Assembly (NCBI RefSeq): GCF_947499215.1
Contig: NZ_CANMNI010000001.1
Coordinates: 496,001 to 560,000 of the forward strand
DNA: 64,000 nt
Direction: 5' to 3'
Source of the DNA: an uncultured Pontibacter sp.
GTDB taxonomy: Bacteria; Bacteroidota; Bacteroidia; Cytophagales; Hymenobacteraceae
This document shows positions 38,254 through 47,409 of the stretch, one piece after another (the stretch's first letter is position 1; each line of letters opens with the position of its first letter). A program made the translations under genes and the position numbers. Below the pieces are notes generated by a model. The model made no database searches and was not told where the DNA came from. It saw only the letters and a list, made by a program, of their open reading frames with translations.

Positions 38254-38715
38254 ATGAGTCTTAGCGAAAAACAGCGCGAACTGATCGAACAAATCGGGAT
38301 TTATCATGAAAACAACGGCTTTCAACCGGCAGTAGCCCGGGTGGTGGGGCTGTTGCTAGTGTGCGATAAACCTGAACTCACTTTTGAGGAGATCAGCGAA
38401 GCGCTCAATATCAGCAAAAGCGCCACCAGTAATGCACTCAACATGCTCCTGAACACCGGACATATCGAGTACACTACTTTTTCTGGTGACCGCAAACGGT
38501 ACTTCCGTATTAAATCCTCTAATTGGCGTGAGTTATTTGCCAAAAAGATGGAGGATCTGAGCCACCTTAATTCTCTTTTAAAACGGGTATTGGAAGTCAG
38601 AAAACGCGAGAACCCTGTTTATGACACGAAGCTAAATGACTTCATCAGCTTTTTGGATTATATGAAAGCGCAAATGCCCCGCCTGATTGAGGAGTGGGAA
38701 AAAAGTAAAGCCTAA
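38254..38715 (+). CDS. GbsR/MarR-family transcriptional regulator
   Basis: A 153-residue winged-helix protein. LTFEEISEALNISKSATSNALNML (about 50-73) is the helix-turn-helix, HIEYTTFSGDRKRYFRIK (about 77-94) is the wing, and a helical dimer tail follows. GbsR-like proteins often repress efflux operons in Bacteroidota. It is 68 nt before a TolC gene, with matching candidate operators before both. Probably a local repressor of the efflux pump. Confidence 0.87.
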   Translation: MSLSEKQRELIEQIGIYHENNGFQPAVARVVGLLLVCDKPELTFEEISEALNISKSATSNALNMLLNTGHIEYTTFSGDRKRYFRIKSSNWRELFAKKMEDLSHLNSLLKRVLEVRKRENPVYDTKLNDFISFLDYMKAQMPRLIEEWEKSKA

Positions 38716-38731
38716 TTTTTTTAGTTAATAA

Positions 38732-38749
38732 GTTCACAATTTTCAGAAC
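38732..38749. promoter_or_regulatory. Second GTTC-N10-GAAC operator before the efflux operon
   Basis: GTTC (38732-38735) and GAAC (38746-38749), 10-nt spacer. Lies 34 nt before the tolC-like start codon. Matches the site at 38177-38194 in arms, spacing and flanking TAA. Confidence 0.65.
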
Positions 38750-38783
38750 TAACTACTCATATCTAAACATAATAAACAAAGAC

Positions 38784-40136
38784 GTGAAAATCAAATATTT
38801 AGTAGTCGGATTGGCCATGCTTTTTGTGCAACCGGTTGTGGCGCAGGAAAAGCCGGACGTGCAGACGCTGAGTCTGCAGGAGGCCATTACGTATGCGCTA
38901 GAGCATAGTGAGGACATGCAGAAAGCCTCCTATGACGAACTGAGCGCCAAATACATGGTGAAAGAGGCCAAGAGCAACGGTCTGCCGCAGGTGAATGGTT
39001 TTGGAAACTTCAACATGTACCCGGCCATACCGGTGCAGGTGATTCCCAACGTGTTTGAGGGCAAACCGGATGAGATGATTCCGGTGCAGTTCGGGACCAA
39101 GTACAATGCCTCAGCAGGTATACAGCTGTCCCAGCTGCTATTCAACCAATCTTACTTTGTAGGCCTGAAGGCAGCTAAAAGCAGCGAAGACCTATACCGT
39201 CTGCGCAAAACCATGACCGAGGAGGAAGTGATCTTCAACGTGAGCTCTTCCTACTTCCAGATTTTGCAGACGAAAGAGCAGTTCCAGATCATCAACGCCA
39301 ACTTGGCCCGTCTGGAGCAGCTGGGTAAGATCCTGCAGTTGCAGTACGAAAACGACTTGGCCCGCAAGGTGGATGTGAACCGCATCAGTGTGAACAGAAC
39401 GAATCTTCAGACGCAATTGCAAACCCTGACCAGCGCGCTGGATCAGCAGATGAATATTCTGAAGTTCTTCATGGGGATGCCGCTGGAAGAAGGTATCGCA
39501 TTGACGGACGCCAGCATTATGCTCGACACGGGCGCCGCGGCTTTCAACAGCAGCAAGGATCTTGTGAAAGGGCAGACGCAACTGCAGTTGCTGACCAAAC
39601 AGACAGAGCTGACCAATCTGCAGATGCAGAACATCAAGGCGGGCTACTACCCTACTCTGGCTGCCACAGGTACCTACCAGTCCAATGCCATGCGCAAGGA
39701 GTTCAACTTCTTTGACACTAACCAGCCTTGGTTCAGCACAGGAATCATCGGCCTGCAACTCAACATCCCGATTTTCGATGGCATGCGCAAGCACTCGCAG
39801 GTGAAACAGACAGAATATACCTTGAAGTCGCTGGAGGCTGATCGTCAGAAGCTGACGAAAAATTTGGAAGTGGCACTCGAAAACTCGGTGAGCCAGTTGC
39901 AGAACAGCTCAGCCGCCATTGCAGCACAAGAGGGCAATGTAGCCTTGGCACAGGAGGTATACGACACTACCAACGACCTGTACAAAGAAGGCATCTCACC
40001 GCTGACCGACCTGCTGGAGGCAGAGGTAAGCCTGCGCGAAGCCAAAACGAATCTAAACAACGAAATGCTGAAGTACCAGCTGGCCCAACTTGGCTACCTG
40101 AAAGCTACCGGCGACCTAAACACATTAATTAAATAA
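38784..40136 (+). CDS. TolC-family outer membrane efflux protein
   Basis: A 450-residue protein with a GTG start. A signal peptide ends at VVAQ (about residue 21), then helical repeats typical of TolC (two copies of an about 200-residue unit with ALEHSEDMQKASYDELSAKY and a mirrored C-terminal EVYDTTNDLYKEGI). It forms the outer-membrane channel of a tripartite pump with the next two genes (17 and 32 nt spacing). Substrates unknown. Confidence 0.9.
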   Translation: MKIKYLVVGLAMLFVQPVVAQEKPDVQTLSLQEAITYALEHSEDMQKASYDELSAKYMVKEAKSNGLPQVNGFGNFNMYPAIPVQVIPNVFEGKPDEMIPVQFGTKYNASAGIQLSQLLFNQSYFVGLKAAKSSEDLYRLRKTMTEEEVIFNVSSSYFQILQTKEQFQIINANLARLEQLGKILQLQYENDLARKVDVNRISVNRTNLQTQLQTLTSALDQQMNILKFFMGMPLEEGIALTDASIMLDTGAAAFNSSKDLVKGQTQLQLLTKQTELTNLQMQNIKAGYYPTLAATGTYQSNAMRKEFNFFDTNQPWFSTGIIGLQLNIPIFDGMRKHSQVKQTEYTLKSLEADRQKLTKNLEVALENSVSQLQNSSAAIAAQEGNVALAQEVYDTTNDLYKEGISPLTDLLEAEVSLREAKTNLNNEMLKYQLAQLGYLKATGDLNTLIK

Positions 40137-40153
40137 GCATCACAAAGAACAAA

Positions 40154-41209
40154 ATGAAAAAGCTGATTTATATCGTAGTCGTTATCGTGATTTTGGGCGC
40201 TATAGGCTTTAAGCTGATGAGCAACAAAGAGCAAATGGCCGCCAATGCCGCCGTAGCCTCCATCAAAAGCGAAGCCATACCTGTTACCATTACTGAAGTA
40301 GCTTCCGCTAAACTAGACAAGTCGTTTACGGCACAAGGCAACTTCGCCCCGATCCAGAGCCTGACACTTCTATCTGAAACACAGGGCCAGATCAAAAGCG
40401 TGCTCAAGCGCAAAGGCGACAAAGTGAAAGCAGGCGAACTGCTAGCACAGGTAGAGAGCAACACCATGGCTGCTGACTTGGCCACCGCGCAGACTAACGC
40501 CGAGAAAGCCAAGCGGGACTTAGAGCGTTTCGAGAACCTGGCCGCCGGCGACGCGATCACCAAACGTCAGTTGGAGGATGCCCGCCTGAATGCCAAGTCT
40601 ACGGAAGCGCAATTGGTAGCCGCTCGTCAGCGTCTGACTAAAACGCGTATCACGGCCCCTATCGGTGGCGAAATCAACGAGATCTATGTAGAAGTAGGTT
40701 CTTTCCTGAACCCGGGCACAAAGCTGTATGACATTGTGAACGTGGACAAGCTGAAGCTGAAAGTGAAAGCCTCTGAAAGTGAAGTACTGCTGATCAACAA
40801 AGGAGACAAAGTGAAAGTGAAAGCCGATGCCGGTGCCGGTCAGGAATATGAAGGTACAGTGACAGCCATTGCCGCACAGGCTGATGCAACTCTAAAGTTT
40901 GACGTGGAGGTGGAAGTGAAAAATGCAGCCAATAACAACCTGCGCGCCGGTATGTATGGCACCGCTTTCTTCGATGTAGCCGATCAGCGCGACGCCATGC
41001 TGTTGCCTCGTGAAGCGATCGTGGGTAGCATCCAGAACCCGCTTGTGTATGTCGTGAAAGACGGACAAGCCAGTCAGCGTCCGGTACGTGTAGGCGTGGT
41101 AACGCAGGACAAAGTAGAGATACTGGAAGGTGTGCAGCCAGGTGAGCAAGTGGTTCGTAGCGGCCAGATCAACCTACGTGAAGGCATGAAAGTAACGGTG
41201 CTGAAATAA
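40154..41209 (+). CDS. RND efflux periplasmic adaptor (membrane fusion protein)
   Basis: A 351-residue protein with an N-terminal TM anchor (IYIVVVIVILGAIGF, about 5-19). A lipoyl-like beta domain (GQIKSVLKRKGDKVKAGELL, about 79-98), an alpha-hairpin, a beta-barrel and a C-terminal part follow, the order of HlyD/AcrA proteins. It joins the TolC partner to the inner-membrane pump. Second gene of the operon. Confidence 0.92.
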   Translation: MKKLIYIVVVIVILGAIGFKLMSNKEQMAANAAVASIKSEAIPVTITEVASAKLDKSFTAQGNFAPIQSLTLLSETQGQIKSVLKRKGDKVKAGELLAQVESNTMAADLATAQTNAEKAKRDLERFENLAAGDAITKRQLEDARLNAKSTEAQLVAARQRLTKTRITAPIGGEINEIYVEVGSFLNPGTKLYDIVNVDKLKLKVKASESEVLLINKGDKVKVKADAGAGQEYEGTVTAIAAQADATLKFDVEVEVKNAANNNLRAGMYGTAFFDVADQRDAMLLPREAIVGSIQNPLVYVVKDGQASQRPVRVGVVTQDKVEILEGVQPGEQVVRSGQINLREGMKVTVLK

Positions 41210-41241
41210 CAGACAAACTTCTTTCTCAAGAATATTTAGAA

Positions 41242-44200
41242 ATGAACATAACCAAAATATCTATACAGCGCTCAACCTTGGTGGTAGTGGTCTTCACGGT
41301 CCTCACACTGCTGGGTGTTGCGAGTTATAGCGCACTAAACTACGAGCTTCTTCCGAAGTTCAACCCGCCGGTGCTGACCATCTCTACCATCTACCCGGGT
41401 GCCTCTCCTAATGAGGTAGAGAACTCAGTGACAAAAGAAATCGAGGAAGCCTTGTCGGCACTCGAAAACGTGAAAACGATGCGCGGCACCTCCCTAGAGA
41501 GTTTCTCCATTATTGTGGTGGAGCTGAACCAAGGGACCAACGTTGACTTGGCCCTGCAAGACGCGCAGCGAAAGATCAACACCATCCTAGCCAATTTGCC
41601 GGACAATGCGGAGTCGCCAACGCTCAACAAATTTGACCTCGACGACCTCCCGATTATCAAGATGGGTGCCACGGCCAACATGTCGCCGACAGAGTTCTAT
41701 GACCTGATAGACAAAAAAATCAAGCCGGAGCTGTCGCGTATACCTGGTATGGCCGCCATCAAAATTTTGGGCGGTCAGGAGCGTGAGATCAAAGTGAACA
41801 TCGACGCCAACAAACTGGAGGCTTACAACCTCTCTATCCTGCAGGTACAGCAGAAAATACGCAACTCCAACCTTGACTTCCCTACCGGAAAGATCAAGCA
41901 GGAAAGCGGACAGACACAGATCCGACTGGCTGGTAAGTTTGCGTCGCTGGACCAACTACGCGGACTGATCATACGAGAAGACCAAAATGGTATTGTGCGC
42001 CTTGCTGACGTGGCCGAAATACAGGATACGCAGAAAGATATTGAAGTACTAACCCGTGTAAATAGCAGTCCATCAGTGGGTATCACGATTCAGAAGCAGT
42101 CAGATGCCAATGCCGTAGAGGTAAGCCGTTTGACAAAAGAAGCCCTTGCTGACTTGGAGAAGACCTACGCTGATGTTGGGTTGAACTTCAACATCGCCAA
42201 CGACTCTTCTGACTTTACGCTTGAAGCGGCCGATTCAGTACTGCATGACTTGATGATCGCAGTAATTCTGGTAGCGGTCGTGATGTTGCTGTTCCTGCAC
42301 TCTTTCCGAAACGCGGTAATCGTGATGATCTCTATACCTGCGTCTTTGGTAGCGACCTTCATTTTCATGTACCTGTTTGGCTATTCACTGAATCTGATGT
42401 CCCTGCTGGCACTCTCGCTCGTGGTGGGTATTCTAGTGGATGACGCTATTGTGGTAATCGAAAACATTCACCGCCACATGGAGATGGGCAAAAAGCCGGC
42501 ACAGGCCGCTTATGACGGTATCCGTGAAATCATGGCAACTGTTACGTCCATCACACTGGTAATTACGGTAGTGTTTATTCCGATTGCCCTTTCTTCGGGT
42601 CTGGTGTCAGACATTTTGCGTCAGTTTGCGGTGGTGGTGGCCGTTTCAACGATGATCTCGCTCTTCGTAGCCTTTACTCTGATTCCACTACTGGCCAGCC
42701 GCTTCTCCCGTTTGGAGCATATTTCGGATAAGAACATTTTCGGACGCTTCATCTTGGCTTTTGAGCGCTTCTTGGACCGCATCATCGACGGCTTCACGGC
42801 AGCACTGAAGTGGGCCTTTAACCACAAGTTTATAACGCTGGGCGTGACCATGATCTTGCTGGTTGCATCTTTTGCGCTAGTACCACTCGGCTTTATCGGT
42901 TCGGCCTTTATACCTGCCGGTGACCGTGGTGAGGTGAGCCTGCAGCTGGAGTTGCCAAAGAACGCGACTGTAGAGCAGACCAACTTTGCCACACGCCAGG
43001 TAGAGCAATACTTGGAGGCATTCCCGGAGGTATCGAAAGTATTTACCACAGTGGGAACTACCTCTTCGGCACAGCAGGGACAGAACACGGCATACAAAGC
43101 GGAAGTATCGGTAACACTGGTAGATGTGAAAGAACGTACCTTTAGCACCGACCAATTCAGTCGTCAGGCCAAAGCCGACATCGAGAGCAAACTGCCAAAC
43201 GTGGAGGTGACGCCAGTGCCGGTAGGTCTTGTGGGTAACTCACAGGCCCCTATCCAGCTGATCATCTCGGGATCTAACTTGGACAGCGTAATGGCTTTCT
43301 CACAGCAAGTAATGGGCGTTGTAGAAGGTGTATCAGGTACAGCCGACGTGGAAATGTCAGTGGAAGGCGGTAACCCGGAGATTGAAGTCGTAGTGGATCG
43401 CGATAAAATGGCCAACGTAGGCCTGTCGCTGGAGAACGTGGGTGCAAGCATGCAGCTGGCCTTTAGTGGTAACTCCGATGTAACCTTCCGCTCCGGCACC
43501 GAAGATTACGATATCAACATCCGCCTCGATGAGTTCGACCGCCGCAACGTGACTGACATTGCCAACCTGTCATTCGTGAATAACACGGGTCAGTTGGTGC
43601 GTCTGGGTCAGTTTGCAGACATCCGCCAGTCTACTGGCCCATCGCAGCTGGAGCGTTACAACCGCGTGACTTCCGTGAACGTGAACTCACAGGTAATTGG
43701 TCGTCCGTCTGGTTCGATCGGTGCAGAGATTCAAGAGAAGCTGGCAGCAGTAGAAGCGCCAAAAGGTGTGAGCTATGAGTTCGGAGGCGACATGAAAAAC
43801 CAGAGCGAAGGTTTCGGTACGCTGGGTATTGCTTTGCTGGCCTCGATCATCTTCGTGTACCTGATCATGGTGGCCCTGTACGACTCTTATGTATACCCAC
43901 TGGTGGTACTGTTCTCTATACCGTTGGCCATCATCGGTGCCTTGCTGGCCTTGGCGCTAGCATCGCAATCCCTGAGCATCTTCTCGATACTGGGTATTAT
44001 CATGATGATCGGTCTGGTAGCCAAAAACGCCATTATGGTGGTGGACTTTACCAACAAGCTGAAAGATGAAGGTGTGGAGGTGAAAGAAGCCTTGATCGAA
44101 GCGGTAAGAATTCGTTTCCGTCCGATCTTGATGACGACGCTGGCGATGGTGATCGGTATGTTGCCGATTGCCTTGGCAGGTGGCTCGGTGGCCGCGACCA

Positions 44201-44421
44201 AGAACGGTCTGGCATGGGCTTTGATTGGTGGTCTGAGCTCTTCCATGTTCCTGACGCTGATTGTGGTGCCAATCATCTACTATGGTTTTGACCGCATCTT
44301 GGCCAAGTTTGGACTGGATAAGAAAACGGTTATTCACCTCGAAGAGAAATCGCTGGAAGAACTGGAGCATGAAACCAGAGAGCTCGAAGAAAAGAAAATG
44401 GCGCATGAGTTTGCGCACTAA
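41242..44421 (+). CDS. RND efflux transporter permease (HAE1-type)
   Basis: A 1059-residue inner-membrane pump with the AcrB layout: TM1 near 10-30, a large periplasmic loop (PGASPNEVENSVTKEIEEAL near 52), TM2-6 (SLVVGILVDDAIVVIENIHRH in TM4, with the proton-relay DD), a second loop and TM7-12 (GIIMMIGLVAKNAIMVVDFTN in TM10). Acidic, charged C-terminal tail. It uses proton motive force to export toxic compounds. Last gene of the pump operon. Confidence 0.95.
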   Translation: MNITKISIQRSTLVVVVFTVLTLLGVASYSALNYELLPKFNPPVLTISTIYPGASPNEVENSVTKEIEEALSALENVKTMRGTSLESFSIIVVELNQGTNVDLALQDAQRKINTILANLPDNAESPTLNKFDLDDLPIIKMGATANMSPTEFYDLIDKKIKPELSRIPGMAAIKILGGQEREIKVNIDANKLEAYNLSILQVQQKIRNSNLDFPTGKIKQESGQTQIRLAGKFASLDQLRGLIIREDQNGIVRLADVAEIQDTQKDIEVLTRVNSSPSVGITIQKQSDANAVEVSRLTKEALADLEKTYADVGLNFNIANDSSDFTLEAADSVLHDLMIAVILVAVVMLLFLHSFRNAVIVMISIPASLVATFIFMYLFGYSLNLMSLLALSLVVGILVDDAIVVIENIHRHMEMGKKPAQAAYDGIREIMATVTSITLVITVVFIPIALSSGLVSDILRQFAVVVAVSTMISLFVAFTLIPLLASRFSRLEHISDKNIFGRFILAFERFLDRIIDGFTAALKWAFNHKFITLGVTMILLVASFALVPLGFIGSAFIPAGDRGEVSLQLELPKNATVEQTNFATRQVEQYLEAFPEVSKVFTTVGTTSSAQQGQNTAYKAEVSVTLVDVKERTFSTDQFSRQAKADIESKLPNVEVTPVPVGLVGNSQAPIQLIISGSNLDSVMAFSQQVMGVVEGVSGTADVEMSVEGGNPEIEVVVDRDKMANVGLSLENVGASMQLAFSGNSDVTFRSGTEDYDINIRLDEFDRRNVTDIANLSFVNNTGQLVRLGQFADIRQSTGPSQLERYNRVTSVNVNSQVIGRPSGSIGAEIQEKLAAVEAPKGVSYEFGGDMKNQSEGFGTLGIALLASIIFVYLIMVALYDSYVYPLVVLFSIPLAIIGALLALALASQSLSIFSILGIIMMIGLVAKNAIMVVDFTNKLKDEGVEVKEALIEAVRIRFRPILMTTLAMVIGMLPIALAGGSVAATKNGLAWALIGGLSSSMFLTLIVVPIIYYGFDRILAKFGLDKKTVIHLEEKSLEELEHETRELEEKKMAHEFAH

Positions 44422-44441
44422 GATCTTGTTTTAATTTTCCT

Positions 44442-44472
44442 CTCCTCCTGCTTGGCTAAAAGGCAGGAGGAG
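44442..44472 (+). terminator. Hairpin after RND operon, overlapping a possible ribosome site
   Basis: CTCCTCCTGC (44442-44451) pairs perfectly with GCAGGAGGAG (44463-44472), 11-nt loop, 20 nt after the permease stop. No T tract follows. The right arm contains AGGAGG, which would serve an ATG at 44482, so the hairpin may also hide that ribosome site. Confidence 0.6.
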
Positions 44473-44517
44473 TTCAGGGAAATGCGAGGTTCAATACTAC
44501 CCTTTATTTTTAAGCAT

Positions 44518-44760
44518 ATGGCAGATCCTAGAACTACCTTGTACAAAGAGGTAATTAATCTGATAAGCAGATTAAAAGCAATCGCCCCCCATAAACTATC
44601 CGGTCCCAAAGGTCTTTGGGAAAATGGATTGGATATAGTTGACGTAGTGGATATTATACTAGCCGTGGAGAAAAGGTATAACGTCGTGATTCCGGACGAA
44701 ATACCCGTGTATTCGATAGACGACTTGGTTAATTATCTGCAGCTAAGCACTGTCAGATAA
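44518..44760 (+). CDS. Acyl-carrier-like protein lacking the phosphopantetheine serine
   Basis: 80 residues from the ATG at 44518. Longer forms from ATG 44482 or TTG 44452 are possible; 44518 gives the usual ACP length. The helix pattern and the IPDEIPVYSIDDLVNYLQL tail match the last half of carrier proteins. At the prosthetic-group site it reads GLDIVDVV, with Ile40 where Ser is needed. It is AT-richer than the pump genes. It could be a non-modified carrier paralogue with a binding or regulatory role. Function unknown. Confidence 0.6.
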   Translation: MADPRTTLYKEVINLISRLKAIAPHKLSGPKGLWENGLDIVDVVDIILAVEKRYNVVIPDEIPVYSIDDLVNYLQLSTVR

Positions 44761-44783
44761 GTAGAGTAATTTCCCATTAGATA

Positions 44784-44818
44784 AAAAAGGTGCCGGATTA
44801 AGTCCGGCACCTTTTTTT
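44784..44818 (+). terminator. Strong intrinsic terminator
   Basis: GGTGCCGGA (44789-44797) pairs with TCCGGCACC (44803-44811), 5-nt loop, flanked by A6 and T7 tracts, 24 nt after the ACP-like stop. Confidence 0.9.
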
Positions 44819-44887
44819 ATGCACACGCACAAACCATGGTTCAGCCAAAAGCCTGCACACTAAAAGAGATCGAAGACAAGGGGAACG

Positions 44888-45004
44888 CTACAGGCGGTAA
44901 CGGTCATAGTCTCGCCCGGATCGCTCCTTTTTTCCATACATGTAGTAAATGAAATAGCTTACCGCATAAATTGCCAGTACTGATAAGATGATCATCTTTT
45001 CCAT
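44888..45004 (-). CDS. Small single-TM protein (38 residues)
   Basis: ATG at 45004, stop at 44888-44890. A hydrophobic helix (MIILSVLAIYAVSYFIYYMY, about residues 4-23) is followed by a charged tail GKKERSGRDYDRYRL. The positive-inside pattern, ordinary codons and an otherwise empty gap support coding. Function unknown. Confidence 0.5.
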   Translation of the reverse strand: MEKMIILSVLAIYAVSYFIYYMYGKKERSGRDYDRYRL

Positions 45005-45345
45005 ATCCGTATTGCTTTTTAATTTTCATAAACTGTACGGAAATTTGCCGGCTTTCCCAGCTTTTCCCGCGGCCTAAACCCCAACTTTCTATTTCCCTTC
45101 ACTCGGCTTATACCTATTTTTTCACCTTTTACGGGTAAAACATATACTTTCGCCAGTAAATTAATAATTTTTTTAGTAAATCTATACTTTTTTCAATCAA
45201 AAAAGCTAACCTTTATGATAAATCTAAGTTATTATATTAATATATAAACCATAATACTTCAGTCGATTGCCTGCCCCCTACTCTACCTGATACCCTTGCG
45301 TTTTGAGCGTCTTAACACGTCGATTTCACTAGTTAACAGAAGCCT
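45005..45345. other. AT-rich non-coding interval
   Basis: 341 nt with no convincing ORF. A small inverted repeat TTTTAC-GG-GTAAAA lies at 45127-45140, and a long A/T-rich part at 45155-45250. It should hold the promoters of the small TM protein and the PEBP gene, but no TAnnTTTG match was seen. Confidence 0.4.
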
Positions 45346-45816
45346 ATGCAAACTAAAACTCACGGGAAGCTATACCTGACTAGTGCTGCATTTCAGCAAG
45401 GGGAACGTATACCTACCCGTTATACCTGTGATGGTGAAAATATCAGCCCTCCCTTGGAAATAAGAAATCTCCCAAAGTATACAGAGAGTTTGGTGATTAT
45501 TGTAGAGGATCCGGATGCGCCACGGGGTATCTGGACACACTGGCTGGTATGGAACGTGCCGCCCACGAACCTCATAGAAGAAGGAGAAGTACCCGGCATA
45601 CAGGGCACAAACGACTTTGGCAAGTTACACTATGGGGGGCCATGTCCGCCGCAGGGCACGCACCACTATTATTTTAAAGTATACGCCCTCGATGTGATGC
45701 TCAATATAAAAGAGGGCACGGGCAAGCAGGGGCTACTTAGGGTAATAGGGCCGCATGTGCTGGCCACGGGCGAACTCATGGGCGTTTACAACCGCTACAA
45801 CGTCATGATGGCGTAA
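45346..45816 (+). CDS. YbhB/YbcL-type PEBP (Raf kinase inhibitor-like) protein
   Basis: A 156-residue PEBP-fold protein. LTSAAFQQGERIPTRYTCDG (about 10-29), VEDPDAPRGIWTHWLVWNVP (about 52-71) and HYGGPCPPQGTHHYYFKVYAL (about 90-110) are the ligand-pocket blocks. It binds phospholipid head groups or small anions in related structures; the bacterial role is unclear. Its stop overlaps the 3' end of the convergent gene by 14 nt. Confidence 0.88.
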   Translation: MQTKTHGKLYLTSAAFQQGERIPTRYTCDGENISPPLEIRNLPKYTESLVIIVEDPDAPRGIWTHWLVWNVPPTNLIEEGEVPGIQGTNDFGKLHYGGPCPPQGTHHYYFKVYALDVMLNIKEGTGKQGLLRVIGPHVLATGELMGVYNRYNVMMA

Positions 45817-47098
45817 CAGGATGCCACTGCGCCATGTGGTTTGCATGAGTATGCAAGTAGGCGCCGGGCTTGTAGAACTTGTCATAGAAGGCCAAATCCA
45901 GATGGTGCGCCTGCAGATAGGTACAGATAAACAACGAAGGCACTGTACCCGGAAATTTCCCAAAGGTATCGAACACGTACTGCGCCTGCAGGGCCACACA
46001 TTCCCGGAACTTCTCGTCATGCACTTGGGCGGCACCCCTCACTTTAGCCGCATCCCGCCACGGACCGGGTGTCTCTGGGTTAAACGGACCTCCTTTTCCA
46101 AATTTTCTGTCACACACCGCCTCCACGGCGGCGCGCATGTCCGGATAGTGCGGCGGACAGTAAGCCTCCATCACCCCTGTTAAGCCAGTAGGGTTCGGGT
46201 ATGGCCACCGATCATCCGTATCGTAGCGAAAACCCAAGCCTTCTACACCCTCCACCCCACTCGCCCCCAGCACGCTAAAGGGGTCTATCCCATCATAAAG
46301 CCACCCTCCAAGCCCCATGGCCTGCAGCATGAGCGAGCCGGCGTAGCAGGAAGTTGACATTTCCACGGTCACCTCGGCCAGCGACAACTGCTCCACAAAA
46401 GTGATCGGCCACACATTGTTAATGTCCACCATGTCTTTGAAGCGCTCTATACCCGGTATAGCACTTTTGTTGATGTCATCAAAAAGCACGAGGCCGTTCT
46501 GTAGCATGTAACAAATCGCCAATAGCGTATGCTGCGCCAGATCCGCCACCGGAATCACTAGCAGCGTGCCCGGCTTGTTAGCTACCCACGTATTATGCGC
46601 TTCAACAAAGGGCACCTCGGCCGGAAGTTTCAATCGACCGTCCTGCAGTTTTCTGACGTGTTTTTGCATGGCCTGCACCACGGCATCCAGATCAACTGAG
46701 CCGTCTGCCGCTCTGTCAGCGGCGGCTGGCGCGTCCCGGTTGTCCAGCACGTACACACCCGTATCGTCCGTGAAAAAAGTCTTGGAGGTATGGAAGCCAG
46801 CCGCGGAAGGAAAAGTACGGCCACCGGCGGCGGCGGCATAGTTAGAAAGGTGGGGCGCATAGCGCTGCGCGCGGTATATCATGTTGTGCCAACCTGTATT
46901 ACCCGCGCAAGCGGTTACTACCAGCATTTTCTCCAGCTCTGAAAGCGGCACCGGCTCATGTTGCGACTTGTAGGCAAACACGCCGTCGGGTATCTCGGCT
47001 CCCATAAAAAAGCGGCGGGACCGACGCCCCAACAGGGCTTCCACCAGTCCAACTTGTAACATATCCTGAAATCCGGGAGGTATAGTAGGTTCTGCCAT
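45803..47098 (-). CDS. Nitroreductase-like protein, large form
   Basis: A 431-residue soluble protein. LLGRRSRRFFMG (about 22-33) followed by PLSELEKMLVVTACAGNTGWHN resembles the FMN-binding start of nitroreductases, but it is about twice the usual length. The middle has TFVEQLSLAEVTVEMSTSCY and a Gly-rich stretch. The C-terminus has HLDLAFYDKFY and a His-rich end. The nitroreductase assignment rests on the N-terminus only. Divergent from tamB. Confidence 0.55.
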   Translation of the reverse strand: MAEPTIPPGFQDMLQVGLVEALLGRRSRRFFMGAEIPDGVFAYKSQHEPVPLSELEKMLVVTACAGNTGWHNMIYRAQRYAPHLSNYAAAAGGRTFPSAAGFHTSKTFFTDDTGVYVLDNRDAPAAADRAADGSVDLDAVVQAMQKHVRKLQDGRLKLPAEVPFVEAHNTWVANKPGTLLVIPVADLAQHTLLAICYMLQNGLVLFDDINKSAIPGIERFKDMVDINNVWPITFVEQLSLAEVTVEMSTSCYAGSLMLQAMGLGGWLYDGIDPFSVLGASGVEGVEGLGFRYDTDDRWPYPNPTGLTGVMEAYCPPHYPDMRAAVEAVCDRKFGKGGPFNPETPGPWRDAAKVRGAAQVHDEKFRECVALQAQYVFDTFGKFPGTVPSLFICTYLQAHHLDLAFYDKFYKPGAYLHTHANHMAQWHPVTPS

Positions 47099-47409
47099 GC
47101 GTTTAGCTAATTTACATCTCTGATAATTTTACTTAAACAACACCTAGTTGTTTGGCTATTAACTAGTTATAACACCGCTTTAGCAAAATACTCTATACCT
47201 GTCCACATACCGCTGTGGCTAATTTGCTGCGTTACTTTTAAATCCGGTTGAAGCAAACATATGCAGCCACCATAGCCATTAGTAAAAAATTCTATCCTTG
47301 TTAGCATTCTTCCGTAAAGGCTTACAGTAAACCCTATACACATATCGCATCAGCTAAACATATCGGAAAGACCATCGCCAAGGTCATACTGTGGTTTCTC
47401 GCCATTGTA
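47099..47409. other. Gap between divergent genes, with open tamB frame
   Basis: 311 nt. No ATG/GTG/TTG is in frame with tamB after the TAG at 47302, yet from 47305 the frame is open and encodes residues (GKTIAKVILWFLAIVV) that complete the TM anchor. A CTATACCTG copy lies near 47196. No TAnnTTTG element was found. Confidence 0.4.

Noticed and set aside
44842-45345. Repeat or CRISPR-like structure in the AT-rich gap
   Set aside because: No regularly spaced direct repeats were seen here or anywhere in the window; only short inverted repeats and low-complexity A/T runs.
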